DNA from: Rutpela maculata
Taxonomy: Eukaryota; Arthropoda; Insecta; Coleoptera; Cerambycidae
DNA length: 64,000 nucleotides
NCBI GenBank assembly: GCA_936432065.2
Contig: OW386287.2
Coordinates: forward strand, 187,549,729 to 187,613,728
Direction of reading: 5' to 3'
The notes beneath the pieces were generated by a model that was not told the DNA's origin, ran no database searches, and saw nothing but the letters and a program-made list of their open reading frames with translations. The position numbers were made by a program, and so were the translations under genes. This document shows, in pieces, positions 1 to 10,401 of this stretch (its first letter is position 1; each line of letters opens with the position of its first letter).

Positions 1-780
1 ATATGGTTATGCAATCCACGTAAAATTGTCATGACTCTAGTTACACTGAAATGAATATATTCACAAAGGCCATATCTTTGTGAGTGTCATGACAGTTTTG
101 CGGGGGTTACATAATGGTAAAGGTGTTAGCTCATGTCAAGAGTACGTTTTTATGTACTCTTAATCTGATTGCTGTGCTTTGTTATATTCCTACAGTAGTG
201 CAAAAATTAACTGGCCACGTGGTTCCGTTTATAGTCATTTATCTCACATATTTCCGTTATGATTTTCTCGTATTTATTTAAAAAGTATTATGTGGAAGTG
301 TTTTGTTTTTATACTTTATCAAAAATAGCAGTTTTTTTTTTTTTTTAATTGGAAAACTTACGTTTTTTATGATTTTGTCAGATATTTAACTTACATAACA
401 AAAATGTACTCTTACGAGGATACGTGGTTTTTGGCTTTATACTACATCGAAATGGATTTAACTTCGAAAGCTTTGCGTACATTTCATATGAAGTATATTC
501 AGGAATGATTTTCCGATTGACCGTAATTACAGATTATTTGATACTGTTATTTGTTGTTGGTCTTATACCTGTCGATGCTTGTTTAGTGACGCATTATGCT
601 GCATTTAGGGAACATCGACTGTCACACAAGAGACCAAATTAACCAATTCAACGACCTGTACTTCCCTACCCTCTGGTCATCATGTTTTTGCCGTACCGTA
701 TGGTCCTTTTAATTACATTGACACTCCTTGCAACAATTGTCCAGTTGTCAATTATTTGAGGTTAGCTAAAGCTTGTATGA
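1..780. other. Unassigned AT-rich stretch
   Basis: No gene, transposon end or repeat could be supported here. The longest open frame (424-642, plus) has no recognisable domain, and nothing marks it as coding. Confidence 0.5.
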
Positions 781-959
781 TGTCCCATTTTTGGTTTTTC
801 GCTTATATCTCGAAAACGGCGCGTCGCAGGGAAAAGTTTTCTGATACCAAATGAAAGCTCATGAAATACTCTACAACTTTCTTTTTATAAATTTTTTTTG
901 AATTCGCAACCGTTTTCGAGCTACACGCTCCGGAAAAGTGAAGATTTTCGAAAAACAGA

Positions 960-1350
960 TTTTTACCTGAAAAATAGAAAATTGTATTTTAAACATGAAA
1001 AAAAAAAGTAGGACCTCCGGTGCTTGTAATTGGCACCAGGGTGTCTCCTACCTGTTTCCACCCCACTCTTGAGGGGGCAGCTCATTCCCGAGCCACTGCT
1101 GCACTTGGTGGTAGGTGCATCGGAAATGCTGTTTAGCTGCGCTCTCAGTTGGTGGGAGGGAGCTGATGTCAGACTTAATATTGCCACTAACCTCATGAAC
1201 AACTGGAGCGGTACTGATTGAGGGAGGTCTGTCTTGCTGGTGCCCTATACCAATTGAGGAAGCAAATCTTCCCAGCCTCATCAACCTCGCCTTGAGTGGA
1301 GGAGAGGTTGTAAAAGATCACTGCCGCCGCTTCCTTGATAATTTCTGACT
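960..1350 (-). pseudogene. C-terminal fragment of transposon-borne nuclease-like gene (LPPT / CXC-tail type)
   Basis: Minus-strand translation gives, in shifting frames, a segment with EAGKICFLNWYRAP, then LPPTESAAKQHFRCTYHQVQ followed by WLGNELPPQEWG, then GWKQVGDTLVPI. The order and spacing match the better-preserved copy at 57554-57899, which reads RLPPTSEALRQHSYR..., WQGENLEPTDWGWKK, then a cysteine cluster. In my recollection this arrangement lies downstream of a PIN/XPG-like domain in proteins common in insect and cnidarian genomes. Here the upstream nuclease part and the cysteine tail are missing and at least two frameshifts are present, so it is a relic. It sits in the spacer of the 781-2056 foldback. 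The link between fragments is by visual similarity only. Confidence 0.55.
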
Positions 1351-1532
1351 TAAGTACAATTTTGAGAAGCCCACCTTGCTTTTCCTTAAAGTTAAAGAGG
1401 TAAAAATCTGTTTTTCAAAAATGTTCACTTTTCCGCTGCGTGTAGCTCGAAAACGGTTGTGAATTCGAAAAAAGTATAAGAAAATTTTTCCCTATGACCC
1501 ACCATTTCAGAGATATAAGGGAAAAAACAAAA

Positions 1533-2042
1533 CGTCGGCTTACTATCAAAACCTCCTAAGTCTCCTATTTGAGACTAGGGGTTTTGGATTATTCACATTC
1601 TTGAAATGCTGACACACAAACTTGCAAAATCTCCGAAGTTTAGCACGAATATGTCCACCTTTATCAGCGTTTTTTGAAACCTTCTATGTCGCTACGATCG
1701 CATTTAAAACTCAACCTTCTATGTCTAGTATGTCAGGTATAACCTAATTGATCTAGTGTTGTGCTCTTGGTTTATTTCGAATTAGTTAGAAAATATTAAA
1801 CAAAAATGGACAAAAGAAATAAGGTAAGAATAAGTGTATTTTTCTGTAATGTATACAATTTTTACATTCCCATTAAATTGTATTACTTATCTTCAATTTG
1901 ATTTTAGCAATAGACTTAGAAGGTTTTGATATATGTATGTATTATTCTTGTAGAACTATATAAGAGTTAGGAGTTTTCGTTTTTCTTCTTTCCTGTAAAA
2001 TTCTTACAAATTGACTTAGAAGGTTTTGATAGTAAGCCGACG
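1533..2042. mobile_element. MITE nested in a foldback arm
   Basis: Terminal inverted repeats begin CGTCGGCTTACTATCAAAAC and end with the matching GTTTTGATAGTAAGCCGACG. They are flanked by AAAA at 1529-1532 and 2043-2046, a plausible 4-bp duplication. The motif ACTTAGAAGGTTTTGATA recurs inside near 1915 and 2015, with looser inverted copies near 1675 and 1710, forming subterminal repeats. An internal ATG (1806) opens a six-codon frame followed by a consensus-like donor (AAG/GTAAGA) and a TTTTAG acceptor near 1908, possibly a trace of a lost transposase gene. Confidence 0.7.
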
Positions 2043-2063
2043 AAAAGTGGGACTTTCTTTGTG

Positions 2064-2084
2064 CCCCCCCCCCCCCCCCCCCCC
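2064..2084. repeat. Poly-C homopolymer (21 C)
   Basis: A run of 21 consecutive C at the end of the foldback right arm. Such long G/C runs are rare in AT-rich DNA and are also a common place for assembly length errors. Confidence 0.9.
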
Positions 2085-2736
2085 TTCGGCCCACCTCCTA
2101 GACGTCAGGACTTCAGTATGTTCACTCCCTGAACAACTTTCTAAAGTAATCGGTTAGGTCCCTGCTCACGCACTCTACACCACCTTTTAGGTCATTCGTT
2201 GACTGGACTATTATTATTGTCATTAATAGTACTATCCATATTTTTGTTGAGTAGCCCTCCCAAGAAACAATTTTGGTTTCTTAAATATATACAAGGGTGC
2301 TATAAAACTATTTATAAAATGCCTTGAAAAATCTATTTTGCTGTAACAATATCCTTAATACCATCATAAAGCGACTTGCAGACTAAAAGGGCCCACCCTT
2401 ATGAAGCTTGTTAAGGCCTTTTTTAATTCTATCATAAAACTCCTTAGTGAGGCCTAGTGCCGCTCTTGAAAACCTTGTTCGCGCCATTTTAAAACCTTTC
2501 TTAAAACCTATTTTAAAGCTGTCGGAAGTTTTTTTATTAGCTTCCTGCATTTTTAGAAAACACCTAGAAGGCTACCTTAAAACTGGTTGTTAAAACTCTT
2601 ATAAGTCCATATTAGAACTGAGAAGCTATAAGAATGTCCACGAAGGAATCCAAATAATTTTATTATTGCATTTATTTTTTCTAATCTGATTTAAGCAAAC
2701 ACACCATCAGACTTATTGAAGATAAAATGGAATTTG
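2085..2736. other. Unassigned region
   Basis: AT-rich, with no supported gene or transposon end. Frames are short and without recognisable motifs. Confidence 0.45.
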
Positions 2737-3858
2737 AAAGGACCCCGGAACAAAACCCATGAAAATGTTGATTCGGTGGAATCTGCTGAAATTTTGGTAT
2801 TTTGTAGTTCAAGTCATGCTGATCAAAAACTCTTGTCACATCGAGCCAATCCTATGGACAGTTTTTGAGATACAGCTTGTCAAAGTTAGGTAATTTGCGT
2901 TATTTTAGACATTCAAGAACTTTTTACTCTTAAACTATTAACATTAGCAAAAAATTGAAAGAGTCGAAATATTTTTGTTCAAGTCCAATAAAGCTCAAGA
3001 ATTTTTTTCAGAATTTTTTTATCAATTTTTAGGTTAGGTAAAAAATATATATGTCATATTTTGGCATGCTTCGGTGGGATTGGCTGAAACTTTGCTATTT
3101 TGTAGCTAAAGTCATGCTGATCAAAAATTCCTATTGCACTGAGTCGATCCTATGAGTGGTTTTCGCTCCAGGAATGCTTGAAGGTCCTAACAATGAGGTA
3201 ATGATTAATCTATATGTACGTGTTTATGAATGGCTTCCAGCATGTTTATGTACAGGGTTTTCTGGAAATATCGATAACAAACTTCTGGTGCAGATTCTAC
3301 ATGCAAAAATATGTCTACAAATACCTTGAGCACAAAACTGATTATTATTTTTATTTCAGTAACCTTTTGATTTACGTATTTATGAATTACCCGTTACCTC
3401 GTTGTTAGGACCTTCAAGCACTCCTGGAGCGAAAACCACTCATAGGATTGACTCAGTGCAATAGGAATTTTTGATCAGCATAACTTTAACTACAAAATAG
3501 CAGAGTTTCAGCCAATCCCACCGAAGCATGCCAAAATATGACATATATATATTTTACCTAACCTAAAAATTGGTTAAAAAATTCTGAAAAAATTTTTTTA
3601 GCTTTATTGGACTTGAATAAAAATATTTCGACTCTTGCAATTTTTTGCTAAACTTAATAGTTTAAGAGTAAAAAGTTCTTGAATGTCTAAAATGACGCAA
3701 ATTACCTAACTTTGACAAGCTGTATCTCAAAAACTGTTCATAGGATTGGCTCGACGTAATAAGAACATTTAATCAGCATGACTTGAACTACAAAATACCA
3801 AAATTTCAGCCAATTCCACCGAATCTACATTTTCATGGGTTTTGTTCCGGGGTCCTTT
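2737..3858. repeat. 1.1 kb near-complete palindrome (foldback element)
   Basis: Both ends carry AAAGGACCCCGGAACAAAAC (inverted at the right end, 3839-3858). The two arms, about 460 bp each (2737-3195 and 3400-3858), stay alignable throughout. Examples are the mirrored CAGTTTTTGAGATACAGCTTG (2865) and CTGTATCTCAAAAACTG (3721) and the GGTAATTTGCG / CGCAAATTACC pairs. The centre (about 3200-3400) is also partly inverted (AATGAGGTAATGA versus TACCTCGTTGTT). No transposase frame is present, and a target duplication was not clear. Confidence 0.8.
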
Positions 3859-4229
3859 ATAAAGCGTAGAGTGGCACTATAACCTCTCTAAGGCCGATTT
3901 AAAAGATAATAAAAAGACATCAGGTATGACAAGAAAATTAAAACCAACTGCAGTTTATTGTTAAAACTGCAAAAGAAAGGCCCAAAAAACAAGGGTACCT
4001 CAGAAATAATAATGATTTTAATATCCATACAAAATTTGCATAGACGCGTAATCAGCAAATTTAAAAAAGTAGGCTGGTTCTCGTTTCCCACGGTAATTTT
4101 CAGTAGTTTTTTGTAATTGTACCTTAATTTGCTAAAGAAAAAGTGGTAATTATTAATAATTATAATTGTGCGATTGACCTTGAATATTTTTATATAACAA
4201 GAAAAAAATGGCCGGCCAACTAAAAACCT
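3859..4229. other. Unassigned region
   Basis: Spacer between two inverted-repeat elements. The open frame at 3888-4091 (minus) shows no domain and is probably chance. Confidence 0.4.
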
Positions 4230-4915
4230 AATTAGGAAGTTTCCATTTTTCTCATTTTCTCGTAATAAATAGTCGTAAAAATCTAAAAAATATCTGTAAT
4301 TTTTTTTTTAAATTATCTCTATAAATAAAAAAGTTATGGTCCTTCCAAGTTTACAATGCTGCGATGATATGGGCTGAGGCTCGATTACGTCACAATACAT
4401 GATTCCGCCAACAGCGAGCGGGCGCGGGCACCTTTATACTCGCTGGCAGGCAACGGCAGTTTATAGCCAGCTTGCATTTGAGAGCCGAAAAAATTGCTAA
4501 AAGATGCAATTTTGGCACATTCATATTTTTCGACAAACACCATTGGGACGGCCGTATGATGTGGCGACGTAAAGAGGAAGTCTTCCAGATAAACCTGATC
4601 GTAAATTGCACGGCAAAATTCGAAAATTCGGCTCGGCACGAACGAATCAAAAGTGACATTTTGTGACATTTCAGAAAATCGAGCACATACACTAAATAAA
4701 GGGAACGTACGCGCCGCCATGGCAAGTCAGCGCGTTGTGTATTGTGACGTCACCGTGGACTTCAGCCGAGGCGAATTATTCAAATAAGAAATTGAATAAG
4801 TTCGTGAGTTTTTCAGATATCGAGATAATTTTTTTTTTGTTTGACTAGTTATCTGAAAGACTACTAAATGAGGTTGAATGTACATGATATTTCTAAAATA
4901 GGAAACTTCCTAATT
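4230..4915. mobile_element. TIR element with GC-rich core
   Basis: The ends are inverted copies (AATTAGGAAGTTTCC at 4230 and GGAAACTTCCTAATT ending at 4915). AATT at the tips could be a target duplication, but it is palindromic and so ambiguous. The flanks inside the ends are very AT-rich, while 4370-4780 is distinctly GC-richer. The core contains two overlapping minus-strand frames of 111 codons each (4385-4720 and 4390-4725) and a perfect TGACGTCA (CRE-type) site near 4745. Neither frame is recognisable. The core may be captured host DNA or a promoter-bearing cargo. Confidence 0.6.
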
Positions 4916-5045
4916 GTCATTGTACAGTCCTCTTATTAAGCTATATATTCTAATAATGGTAATGACCTAGAACATTTATTCTAAATAAAGTCCTTTTAGT
5001 CTTTATATACTATCACCTTACATAAATGCAAATGCACTTGGCGTA

Positions 5046-5046
5046 G

Positions 5047-5079
<33 letters not shown>

Positions 5080-5500
5080 GTATTTATTTTCACAGACTTT
5101 ACAAAAAAGTATAGAAATATTGTCACACGATTAAACGTTAATATATCATTAATATGGTATGTTAAAAAAAGAGAAAAGGAAATAAAATTTACATAACAGT
5201 TTAAAAATTATTGAACAATTAAAATGTATAGGTACTTAAAAGTAAATGGTTATAAGATTAAAAGGATTAAAAGATTAAAAGGATTAAAAGATTAAAAGGC
5301 AGAGCTCATATACTCATTTATAGAATAAAAACTATTATCAATTAAAATAGATCTTACTTTTTGTTTAAAAGATTTAATACTGCTTATCGCCTTTATTTCT
5401 ATGGGGAGTTATTGTAGATCACATGGACTTAATAAAAGCTGTAATAAAACGTTTGGGATTTAAAAGAACCGCCTCCAAGACGAACCGCGTTGATATTTGA
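5046..5500 (-). pseudogene. Decayed 3' end of a non-LTR retrotransposon with (TTA)n tail
   Basis: An (AAT)n microsatellite (5046-5079) abuts a segment whose minus-strand reading has the look of the C-terminal tail of a LINE reverse transcriptase (a GGSFKSQTFYYSF-like stretch, then FKQKVRS-like). The simple-repeat tail is what such elements leave at their 3' end. Several stops interrupt the frame. The assignment rests mainly on the tail plus weak similarity to neighbouring retrotransposon ends, so it is tentative. Confidence 0.3.
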
Positions 5501-6600
5501 TACAAAAAACTTAAAACTTAACCTCAAAATAATTTGACAGTGTGACGCGCGTGTATGTTTCTAAATATACGTATACACACATGCATCGACACTTCAGGCC
5601 AGACATATTGTTTATTATTTTTATAATAAATGTTTTATTGAGATTTTAGAAAGTGTTTTATGGAACTAGAATTTGCCTTTTAGATTTATAGAAGCTTTTT
5701 TCCTTCACAACGGTTTCATCACAACATTTGTCAAGGAAGTTTTAAGAGTCTAGTTTTGTAATGGCCTTTAATAAGTACTAATAAGCATTGAAAATGTCTA
5801 GTTTTAAAAAGGATTTAAAATGCATTTATTGCAAATATGTTAAACCCATAAAGAATAATTTAATGCCTCTTTAAATCTACATGGAATTTAAGACGTTCAT
5901 AAAACTAATTAGCTTTATGGAGAGTTTATGTAGGTATGATAAACTCATTACAAATACATGTTATCCTAGAAGCAAATTAGCTTTATAATTAGGTCTTACA
6001 GAATGCTTTAAAACTTACCAGAGCTAGTATACTTGAAGTCTAAAAGGCCTTAACTACAACATCAATAGAGCACAAGACTATTTCCTAACCCTGACAAACC
6101 TTTCTTAAAACCTCCTCAAGTCCAAATGACTTTTAAATTGTTCCTTGGGCTGGGTTTCACAAAACAAATTATGGTGTCCCAACTAATAATAATATTTTAA
6201 TATTATTATGTAATTATAATACAGTATTAAAAATGAATTTCAATAACTGTGTACCTATTTACATTTAAAAAATTTGCAAAAACATCAGAAATGCAAGTTT
6301 TTCCAATTTTCCAAAAAAAACTACAACTTTTTCTGAAAAAAGAATGAGAACAGAAATATCTTCTACACCTTTTAAATAATAAAACAAAAAAGAGAAGCAA
6401 AATTGGTTGACAAATAATGGAGAAATTTAAAAAAATATCATGCCATATTGGGTTTAAAATTGCGGCTAAAGGACCATAATCTGGACCACATGAGTGGTCA
6501 ATTTTGACACTACTATAATAGAAGTATAATAAAATCCAACAATTAGATTGAGGGTACATCAAAAAAAAAGTGCACACATGACAGAAGCTAATGCCTAGAC
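5501..6600. other. Unassigned region with one long frame
   Basis: Holds a 170-codon minus-strand frame (6227-6739) that is rich in Phe, Ile, Leu and Ser, has no recognised domain and overlaps the arm of the next foldback. It is more likely chance than a gene. Nothing else is supported. Confidence 0.35.
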
Positions 6601-7084
6601 TTGCAATTAATTGATTTTGAAGTAGTGCAACAAAGGACAATGTTAAAAATATCTGGTTTTTGGCCTCCATCGCAGAACGCATAAGATCTAGAGAAAATGG
6701 TTGGAAAAAATTAATAAAAATATGTCTTCGTGGTATCAAAAGGCTAGGGAAAATCCTATTTCATCCCTAAAAACATAAAATTGCTTTGAATAATACTGAA
6801 TGTGAAAATTTTATGATAAGTATCGATTCAATAAAGATAACAAAAGGCTAAAAACTTCCCCCTATTCACACCCTGTCATTGGCTGGAATGACATACACCT
6901 AATATTAAAAAAAATAGGTACCAAGGTGATTTAAAAAACTCGGAATGTAAAAAGGATCGCCTCCTCGTGGCGCATTCTGCAAAACACAATCAGTGGCCAA
7001 ATGATTCTCCTTTGCAAGTATTGCAGCCTTTTCTCTAACAAATGAAGTTCTATAGCTTACCCAGAAGTACCTTTACATAGAATA

Positions 7085-7785
7085 TGTAACGGTTTGTTGT
7101 CGGGTAGCTGGTTTGGAGATTAATCATTAGTTAATAAAAATGTAAACAATTTATTTTCTTCTTCAAACAGGTAATATGTGGCAGTGTTACATAACATACA
7201 GGTTATACAGTTCCGTATCTTTTACGGTTCTTAGGATAACATTTTCTATTATCTGAGATAAAGAGAGAGAGCGCGAGTGTAACGATGCGATGCGACGTTA
7301 GTTGCTGCTACTGGAGTGGCGTTGGGCGAATATCGTTGACTCAAGAAGTTTCCCAGCTCAACTGTAAGAGGTCTCCAGGTCAGGCTCATCCGCTCTAACG
7401 ACTTGAGCTCACCACGCTGAAGAATTCCCAGAGTCAGATTGCATTCGTTCTGTCGTGTTTGCGTCGGGAGATGCACAAAACTGTAATATGTCCATCTCAC
7501 CACGCTAAAGACAGATTGACAGAATTGCCCACTCTGAATTAATTGATTTGTGGCCGGGCTTTTGTATCCGATAATCCTCGCTTACTGGTGACGTAGAACT
7601 GCGTATAGTTTAGTGTCTTGTGCAAATCCATGCCTCTAGACGGGAGCTGGGTAGATTTGCGGACTGTGTGCACATTGGTGTCATGTGTAAATCCGGAAAC
7701 TGTAGTAATGGAACATGAATTTATGAATGCTTCATTACAAATAATATAACAGAGAATAAACTAATATCATTTTCAACCCCTTACA
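7085..7785 (-). mobile_element. Possible solo LTR
   Basis: A 701-bp block starts TGTAACGGTTTG and ends CAACCCCTTACA, so both ends conform to the TG...CA rule with short inverted termini. It is GC-richer than its surroundings. Read on the minus strand it begins TGTAAGGGGTTG and ends CGTTACA, as many LTRs do. No target duplication is visible (GAATA versus GTGAT), and no primer-binding site or retroviral-type genes lie next to it. The minus-strand frame 7249-7503 inside it has no recognised domain. Confidence 0.3.
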
Positions 7786-8069
7786 GTGATTAGCCATCTT
7801 TAATATCTATCTATTAAATGCAGACATAAGAACTAATAGAAACCTTTCACTTTATTTTAATTTGCTCAGTAGATATTCTGTACTAATGCTGTTCTAACAT
7901 CTCTAAATAACGGCAGTTTTTCTTTAAGGGATACTATTAAGTAATCAGTATAATTGTTGATATAATATTTTATTATGATTCTGTATATTTCATAAAATGA
8001 AAATTTTTTTTTCTAATATTATATTATCTAAAGCGCCTGTCATCCCTAAACTGGAGTAGATTTTGATTC

Positions 8070-8640
8070 ATTTTAGTCACCTTGTTTCCTATTTTTTAGT
8101 ATTTGAAGCGGTGAATACAATTCTACCACTTAAAGGGTAGTTTGGTTGTCTTCGAGGTTGCTAAATAACTCGCTATTTGTTGTTTATTGAAAAAAACGTG
8201 TTGACTAAAACCATACATATCTGTTGTAATATTACGTGCTGTAAATATTTTTCATATTCATATAGAGGTAGTTTTTCGTAATAAGGATACTCACGTCAAG
8301 ACAAAGTGGATGTCTGTCCCTTTTACCAGTAGAAAATTTTTTGTGCCGTGGCATTTTTTTTTAGTATTCGAGACTCTGAATAGAATGGCACCCCCAAATA
8401 GGGTAGTTTGGTGATTTCCAGGGTCGCTAACTAATGCGCTTTTTTGTAATAATACACTTGCTGCGAATATTATTTTTGAAAATAGGTCAGGATCAGTTGA
8501 AGGTCTGGCTCAACTAGTATTAAAAAATCATTTGGTACATTTTTAATCACCTTGATACCTATTTTTTTAATATTAGGTGCTGTGTATGACGTTCCACCCC
8601 CTAAATAGGGTGTAAATAGGAGTAGTTTTTACCATTTTCT
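8070..8640. repeat. Three degenerate tandem modules of about 220-240 bp
   Basis: Units beginning near 8083, 8319 and 8539 share a phrase like CACCTTG..TACCTATTTTTTAGTATT. Each is followed about 50 bp later by CCACCCCCTAAATAGGGTAGTTTGG-like sequence. The third unit is also the inner part of the foldback right arm, so the array probably grew from the arm by local duplication. Confidence 0.55.
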
Positions 8641-8899
8641 TATCTCTATTGAATCGATAAAAATCATAAAACAAATATATTTTTCTCATTCAGTATAAGC
8701 TATTATTCAAAGCAATTGTTTTTATGTTTTTAGGGGTGAAATAAAATTTTCCCCAACCTTTTGATACCTCGAAAACGTATTTTTATTAATTTTGAGCCTA
8801 TTGCAACCATTTTCTCTGGGTCTTATGCATTCCGCGATGGGGGCCAAAAATCAGCTATTTTTAACATTGTCCTTTAATTAACTGTTGACTGTTTAGTTC

Positions 8900-10398
8900 T
8901 ACTTCGAAATATAATTATTGCTCTGAGGGAAATCTAATACTGCAATTTGAATCTTACCTAGTCCCCACCTTTAAGAAGATATGCATGCCCTATTTGCAAT
9001 TTGAAATTCCGATCTTTGAAGCTTGTTGAAGATCACGTTGAAACATGCATATGCAGCTCGTCCTAATAGTCGGTATGGAAACAGCTTTTTGTTTGTTGGT
9101 TTTATGGTTGTAACACTTGATACTAAGACATAAAGGAGATATGCTCACAAAACAATATCAGTTTTGCACATGACGTTGACTCGTACCCCAGATGTGTGCG
9201 CTGGCAGAACTGGGCAAACAAGCACGTTCCCAGAACAATGTGACGAGATAGAAAATTATATTTGGTTTCAGTTATTTAAAGCGCTTTTTGATATAAATAC
9301 CTGTTTAAATTATTATAAATAAATGTGATAATGTTATAGTAGCCTGATAAGGGAAGTTGTGAAATTTAGAAATATTTGTAATATTTTTTGTTGATATAAA
9401 ATTCATGGCTCAATAAAAATCACATTTAATACTAATTTTCATTAGGTTATAACTTTAGTAACCTTCCTGCACTGCACATTTGACAACATTAATATTTTTG
9501 TTTAATTTTAAAATTGAAATGTTTGGCATTTTCGTCAAGCACAAGATGAGATCATCTGCAAGTTGTAAGTATACTTTCACATAATTGTGTGAAATTTTCA
9601 AAAACTAGAATAGAGTATTTCTGATGAGTAGAATTAGAATAGATTATTTCTCAATAAATATTAGAAATGCGATAAATATGCATAGACGTCAATGGAAGAC
9701 AATTCGAACATTTATTGTAGTTTAGTTTTTCCTATTTTTGACAAAATTGTTTTATATTATAAGGTCTCCTCACAAATATATTAAACTTTTCGAAAATTAA
9801 CCACTTTTCTAGAGATATATATGACATATGATATATATCGTTGGATAGCTAATTTAAGTTGTGATCGAATAATGAAATAATTTACAGGATGTTCCATTTA
9901 AAAAAACACAAGTTATGTCTATGTCTCGAAAACTGAGGCAGGCATAATTTTCTTCTTATTAGCAACAGATTCTACTCAAAAGAGTGCCTTAAAAATGTGT
10001 TACTCGATTTTCGATTCGATACTTGGTAATTGAGATATAGAGGTCATCCAAAAATGCCAATTTTCCAAAAACACTCTGCAGCTCGACAGTCGAAAAAGAT
10101 AGACGATCGTGGTTTGCGCCATTGTTTGTTTCTCGAAAATCGAGCCCAGGACACATATTGGTTTTTGTCTATCTGCTGTAGTTTTAGAGAGACCCCAAAT
10201 CCCATCTAATTTGGGTCCACTCTGTACACTAAAAAACAATTTTATTTTTTACCCCCTTTAATAATGTGGTGGGCAGATGCCAGAAGAATTTTGACTGACT
10301 TCTCGTACATACACCAAATCCCAATCTCGTGAACTCCTGCTTGCTTTACCTGTTTACCCCCATTTACCCCCAACCTTTCAATGGAATAAGATCAAAAT
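8900..10398. other. Unassigned region
   Basis: No gene supported. A phrase at 9527-9575 (ATG, 15 codons, then a GTAAGT-like donor) resembles a first exon but has no partner. Several TCGAAAAC-type motifs (9925, 10125) resemble pieces of foldback arms elsewhere in the window. Confidence 0.4.
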
Positions 10399-10401
10399 AT
10401 A

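Larger units (their letters stand above)
781..2056. repeat. Foldback element with interrupted right arm
   Basis: The left arm (about 781-970) and right arm (about 1396-1532, resuming at 2047) are inverted copies. For example, the block around AACCGTTTTCGAGCTACACG at 910 returns as its reverse complement near 1440, and a phrase close to CTTATATCTCGAAAAC near 783 is mirrored near 1510. A 510-bp MITE (1533-2042) splits the right arm; removing it with one AAAA copy restores the match to the left arm. The spacer holds a minus-strand fragment of a nuclease-family gene (960-1350). No target duplication of the outer element was identified, so the outer limits are approximate. Confidence 0.65.
6620..8870. 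repeat. Long foldback with modular arms
   Basis: The left arm (about 6620-6945) is mirrored by the right arm (about 8530-8870). CCTCCATCGCAGAACGCATAA near 6663 corresponds to TTATGCATTCCGCGATGG near 8823, and AAAATAGGTACCAAGGTGATT near 6912 to AATCACCTTGATACCTATTT near 8545. The arms differ by many substitutions, so the element is old. The spacer contains an LTR-like block (7085-7785) and tandem copies of arm-derived modules (8070-8640). The outer ends could not be fixed. Confidence 0.6.

Noticed and set aside
6227..6739. 170-codon open frame on the minus strand
   Set aside because: Composition is dominated by Phe, Ile, Leu, Ser and Cys with no domain. It overlaps the arm of a foldback and has no splice or promoter support; likely chance.
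7085..7785. Confident LTR retrotransposon call
   Set aside because: Only TG...CA-type ends and length fit. There is no target duplication, primer site or internal genes, so it is kept at low confidence.
9527..9575. First exon (ATG plus 15 codons and GTAAGT-like donor)
   Set aside because: No partner exon, no recognisable peptide and no promoter signals.
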